From NCBI RefSeq assembly GCF_025698545.1, contig NC_068569.1, forward strand, positions 15,562,001-15,626,000: a stretch of 64,000 nucleotides of DNA, in the 5' to 3' direction. Source of the DNA: Gossypium raimondii (taxonomy: Eukaryota; Streptophyta; Magnoliopsida; Malvales; Malvaceae). The translations under genes were made by a program, and so were the position numbers. Shown here in pieces: positions 59,201 to 64,000 of the stretch (positions are counted from its first letter, which is position 1; each line of letters opens with the position of its first letter). Below the pieces are notes generated by a model, which did no database searches, was not told the DNA's origin, and saw nothing but the letters and a program-made list of their open reading frames with translations.

Positions 59201-62200
59201 GATTGTTAAAAATTTTCATAAATAATATTAACATGTAGCTGCCTTTGTTAGAAAATGGGACCCGGAAATCAATAGATAATAATACCTCCCAAACCTATCA
59301 CCTCTTACCCTACCTTTTCATCGACGCTTAGAATTTGATGCCTCCACTCTCACCCCTGAAAAATAGTAAATTCCTATATAATTAATAATATTATCAATTT
59401 ATTATTTTTAATTTTTCAACGCCCAACGTTTGATTTATTAATGATCAAATAATAGCTTTTTTAGAATTTAACGATAAAACTGTAAATATAATACAAACAA
59501 TTTTATTGTCTACCCACCGACCTCTATATCTAGCCTTGTTTAGAGATTACGCTGTTTTCAAGTAAATTTAGGCCAAACTCGACTGATTTCAATTAAATCC
59601 ATTTTTTTTTCTTTAAATTCTATGGTGAGGCAATTTTTTATTAAATCTTTTGAATTCGAACTGCCATGCCTCAAAAACTTACCGAAATTCCTTTCTTTTT
59701 AATTTTTTTAATTAATTTCATACCTTTGAAATTTTGTTTTCAAATTTTATAAGATTTTTACTATCCTTTTCATATATTTTCACTAGATATTTTATTTTTT
59801 ATGATGTTCTTAATACATATTTCACTTAATATTATATAAATTAATATAATATAAAAATTATTTAATACTTCGGTACAAATAAAGAAGATTTGATGGAAAA
59901 GTGTAGAGATGAACATGAGTGGAAAAGTGTGTTTGTAATGAAAGAAAAACGAGAGAAAAGAAAATAGAAGATATGATCATTTTCTGTTCTAATGCGTAAA
60001 AATCATCCACTCCAAGTTGAGATGACTAGAAGAGAGAAAGCGAGAGAAGTGTATATATATTAATTTAAAATTATGCATTTTCTTTCTTTTATTTTTCACT
60101 CTAATGAGAAAAGGATGGAAAAGAATACCCTTTGTTTTTCTTTTTTCAATTTTTATATATTTCTTGCCAAACATGCTTATCAAAAGAATACTCATATTTT
60201 TAATTTTACTACTTTTTTACCCTTTTTAACTGTTCATCTTTTTAATTTTTTTGGATTCTATTAAGCAAAACCTTAAAGGCTTCCTATTTAGATGAAGGTG
60301 AGGCAAAAAGAAAAATCCCATCCCATGGCTATCCCTATTTACCAGGGGCTCCCTTCTTACCTCCTTTGAAGGCACACCGGTTAGAAATTAGGCAGTTTTG
60401 AAGTTGATCCAGTTCTTTGTTCCTGGATGATTTCATTGCATCTTTTAGCTTAGTTAATAAATGTCATCACATATCATTCTATTTATGTTTAACATCAAGC
60501 GAGACTAGTACTCCAGTTAGTAAACTATAAATGATACTCATATCTGTGTTAAATGGCCATGTCACTATATCAATGGATTGTTTACACATACAAATTTGGT
60601 TGATAAGCAAATCTTATCCATTATGTGTTTAGACATTTTGAGCCAACTTAAAGGTTTGCACCCTTTTACAAGAAAAAGTACGTAATAAAAATTTTCAACA
60701 TATATAATTTGTTTATCCATATCAGTGAGAGTTTTTAAAGATAAATTATAGGATTATGAATATCTCTTAAGATTATTATAAAATTGAGAAGAAGAAGAAA
60801 AAGTTATAGAGCATTAGTAGATTCTTATCTCTCTTTTTTTTTTTGTGAAATTAAAATATTTTTTTACAGATGACTCTGAAAATTGGATGGAAAAATTTTG
60901 GATAAGAAGAGGGGAGTCATCTCAACTTTTTGCCCAACGCTAGCTAATTACTCATTCACCTAAATGCTGACTCTGATGCAAAATAATTTGATGTTTTAGT
61001 TTCCCTTATTTACTAAGGAAACCCTCTTTTGGACAAAACACTAAGAATAGTTTCGTGGATTGCTTCCTTGTAGACAATACAAGCAATGAGAGGACTACAA
61101 TTGTAAAAAAAAAATGAAGAAGAAGAAGAAGAAGAAGAAGAAGAGCATGTGGATAAGTTCAAAGCTATCTCACTTTTAAATTTAAAGATGAAGGTCCCTT
61201 CAATTGACGGCATGTAAGGGAGAAAAGAAATAATTGCCTTACACGTCTTAGGTACATTCCTCCACAGTCCACACATGCAATAAGTTGGTTTGACTTAAAT
61301 TGCAACATCTCAGAAAAAATGGGGGATACGTTATAATATTAAGTATAAAATTATGAATGGGGTTTTAGTTTAATTATAAGGTTGAGATTCGATCCAATAT
61401 TTCGAAATTTTTAATCCCATTCGTAAACACCTTACAAAATAACGAATGCAAATATTAATGAAATAATGGAGCGTATTATATAGACTGCCCAAGGGATCAT
61501 GTCCATCAAGAAAGTAGCATAAGTTTGACAAAGAATCTATAATATAAATTCAGGAGGTAGTTTAGGAAGTATGGATGCCAGTTAGGGTGTCGGTTGTCAA
61601 TCATTGTTAAAGGTATTAAAAAACACAACATACATCTATTCATGCTCTTACCAAAACTTACTTAATTCTTTTTTGAAGAATCGTCGGTTTGGTTACAACT
61701 ATTTGTCAAAATAATACATTTTATATTACTCACTATGTATGGGATTTTCTTTTTTGATAGATAAAATAGAAATATCATTAAAGGCCTGCACAGGTACCAT
61801 GCAGAGGAACCATTTTGTGGGGTGTTGCATTAAGCACAATCAGACCGTCCGCAACTCGGTCCCAACTTAACAAGTCCAAGATTGAGCGGAGGAGCATGCA
61901 TGAGATTTTTTTTTTAACATTAGAGGATTAATAAAATAATTTTTGGGTTTAATTTGGAATTAATACAAGGACAAAAGGGTCATTTGCAATTGTATCCACT
62001 AGGGGGACAATCCGAGTCAAGATTCGGCGTTGGGGGATATTGCCTTTTGCTTTTGTTTCCTGCCGTCTTCTTTTGGCTTTTTATGTAATTACAATTTCAT
62101 TTCCAAAAGCAAATAAAATTGAATCACCCTTTCAGTGTAAATATATGTAAGCTTATCCTTAAAGCATGGCTTGAAAGAACGCAACGACTCTAGCGGTGGA

Positions 62201-62902
62201 AATACTGATTTTCTGATTTTCAACTAGAATCATAAATTATCTCCTAATGTTGTAAAAAGAAATGTAAGCTTGAAAGGGCGAAATAGAGGTGAGTGTGCTA
62301 GTTGAAAAATGGGGAATAAAGCCTAACTGAGTCTTTAAAAACTGAATCATCCAATCCACGCTAACCAATAGTTTTACATCTTTTCTAACTTTAGAGTAAT
62401 ACACCAAACTCACACCGACTTATAAAAGAGATAACATATTATATATAGCAGACAATGCTAAGTTCAATTACGGTATAATTAATGCATCCCAAAAGAATTA
62501 GTTAACGCTACAAATATTATCCACATCCTTTTATTAAAGCATTAAATTAAAGAAATTTTTTGATTCCATTTCTTATCCTCATTAAAATTCACGATAAAGA
62601 TCAAATTTTAATAGTGAAATATGTGTAATTTTTAACAAGACATGTTTCCTCTTTAATCTAATATATAGAGACTAATTTACCCATATTTTGTTTAAAGAGA
62701 ATAAAATGCAACCCAACTATTATTACAAAGGCTTCTATAGTACTTTTCCTTAGTTAAGGCATAATGATAATTTTATGCACTCTTGTAGATAGGGAGAATT
62801 ATATTTCAACCCCTTTACCGAAAAATAGGTAAATTAGCTTTTATCCATTTCAAAACGCATAAATTAGCCCCTCTGTTAAATTTTATATGTTAAATGATGA
62901 TT
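56274..62902. other. Gene-free intergenic DNA
   Basis: Promoter-proximal sequence of the DUF4408 gene lies at the left, followed by AT-rich DNA. Visible items are a G run at 57301-57312, a (GAA)n repeat at 61115-61144, a GGTTGAGATTCGATCC segment near 61380 that resembles a Pol III B box, and a less AT-rich patch at 61780-62060. The frames here look like chance. Confidence 0.45.
61115..61144 (+). repeat. (GAA)n microsatellite
   Basis: About ten trinucleotide units in intergenic DNA. Confidence 0.92.
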
Positions 62903-63880
62903 GGGAATTATTTTTTATGGGTGAACTATAAAATTGGTCACCCAACTATGGCTTTTGTTATATTTTGATCATCCAACTATTAATTTTTTATTTAGCCACT
63001 AAACTTTTCAAAATTAAATATTTTAGTCACTCTAAGTTGTCTGTAGGTTTTTTATTGGTCTAGTAATAAAATTAGCCTCTAATGTTTACACATTCTATCA
63101 ATTTGATCCTAAATATAAAAATTCAACAAATTTAGCCCTCAAGATTTACAAATTTTGTCATTTAGTTTTAAGTCTAAAAATTCAATAAATCTTGCCCTCA
63201 ATATTTACAAAAACTATCAAAATAGTCCGAACTCTAAAAATTAAAAAAATATTTTTAGCCCTTTATAACCCACCGGCTAACCGTGTGAGATATTAACATA
63301 AGAAAAAGAGTACTCTCTTTCAAGTCACTTACAATAATTTCTTTTACTATAATTTAGGCTTTACACTGGACCAAACCAATTGATTTGGAACATATCTGGA
63401 ATAACTGGTTGCATTACTACTTGAACAGATAATGTTTTTAATGCCTTTCTATTTTCTTTTGGATTTTAAATTTTATTGTGTTTTATCCCAACTTTTTAGA
63501 GTTATTTTGCAAGTGACTTGAAAGAGGATTTTTTTTCGTATTTTAATATCTCACATGGGTTAGCCGATGAGTTATAAAGAGCTAAAAGTGAATTTAAAAA
63601 ATAATAAAATTTTTAGAATTAGGACTAACTTGACAAATTTTATAAATATTGAGGGCTAAATTTATTGATTTTTTTAATATTTAGGATTAAATTGATAGAA
63701 TGTGCAAACATTAGAGGGCTAATTTTGTTACTAGACCGATAAAAAAAATCCAAATCAGCTCAGAGTGACTAAAATATTTAATCTAGAAAATTTTAATGAC
63801 TAAATCGAAAAAAATTAATAGTTGAGTGACCAAAATAGAATGACCATTTTTATAATTTACCTATAAAAAATAATTTTCCT
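62903..63880. mobile_element. Fold-back element with arms of about 0.4 kb
   Basis: The left arm (about 62903-63342) and right arm (about 63498-63880) are long inverted copies around a 155-base centre. Paired landmarks are ATTATTTTTTAT at the tips, GTGACCAAAATA against TATTTTGATCAT, AATTGATAGAATGTG against CACATTCTATCAATT, GGTTAGCC against GGCTAACC, and CAAGTGACTTGAAAG against CTTTCAAGTCACTT. The left arm is about 57 bases longer, apparently through one extra internal unit. No ORF is present. Confidence 0.8.
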
Positions 63881-64000
63881 CATGAATACAGTGGCTTCCT
63901 AGTACTTTTACTGGTTTGTGGCCTTTTAGAATTCTTCACGTCCTGGCAATTTCAGATGGGAAAAAAGCTTTGGGATTGTATCTTTTAAAGAAGGAATTCT

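Noticed and set aside
58061-59234. Several 70-130-codon frames on both strands
   Set aside because: They overlap each other, are rich in Phe, Ser and Lys from AT-rich DNA, and show no domain or splice context.
61355-61400. Possible SINE or tRNA-derived element with a B-box-like GGTTGAGATTCGATCC
   Set aside because: No A box at the right spacing and no poly-A tail could be made out. A single box is weak evidence.
1-64000. CRISPR arrays, insertion sequences, bacterial operons or organellar genes
   Set aside because: No regularly spaced repeats, transposase frames or prokaryote-style gene packing are present. All supported genes are plant nuclear genes, eight of the nine with introns.

Overview
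The window reads as nuclear DNA of a eudicot plant. It is AT-rich, its genes have many short GT-AG introns, and its intergenic DNA is full of microsatellites, fold-back elements and decayed retroelements. The gene sequences, and a LINE ORF1 remnant of a type I associate with cotton, point to Malvaceae, most likely Gossypium. That placement is inference. No bacterial, CRISPR or organellar operon structure was seen. Nine protein-coding genes could be assembled exon by exon; in each, the exon lengths sum to an open frame and the splice phases agree.

Left part (1-21 kb): a cyclin T gene (645-3206, +); about 8 kb of gene-poor DNA; a bHLH transcription factor with an atypical basic region (11352-14483, +); and the bifunctional nuclease BBD1 (17697-19929, +). 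Middle (21.9-35 kb, the densest part): a Sec14-nodulin phosphatidylinositol transfer protein (21982-25621, +); a stand-alone dihydrofolate reductase with a mitochondrial-type presequence (26392-27368, +); a small HIPP-type metal-binding protein ending in a CaaX box (29305-29901, -); and inositol-pentakisphosphate 2-kinase IPK1 (31859-34744, -).

Right part (35-64 kb): mostly repeats, including a LINE ORF1 remnant split by LTR-like DNA (38.6-40.95 kb), an inverted-repeat element with a telomere-like core (44.45-45.11 kb) and a long-armed fold-back element (62.9-63.9 kb). Two genes sit among them: a SABATH carboxyl methyltransferase (45493-47931, +) and an intronless DUF4408/DUF761 membrane protein (55237-56109, -).

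The genes do not form an operon or an obvious pathway cluster. Two lipid or inositol-phosphate genes (Sec14-nodulin and IPK1) are neighbours, but I see no evidence that this is more than chance. The most unusual gene is the DHFR. In plants DHFR is normally fused to thymidylate synthase. Here the reading frame stops just after the inter-domain linker, and no thymidylate synthase sequence follows, while all recognisable DHFR motifs are intact.
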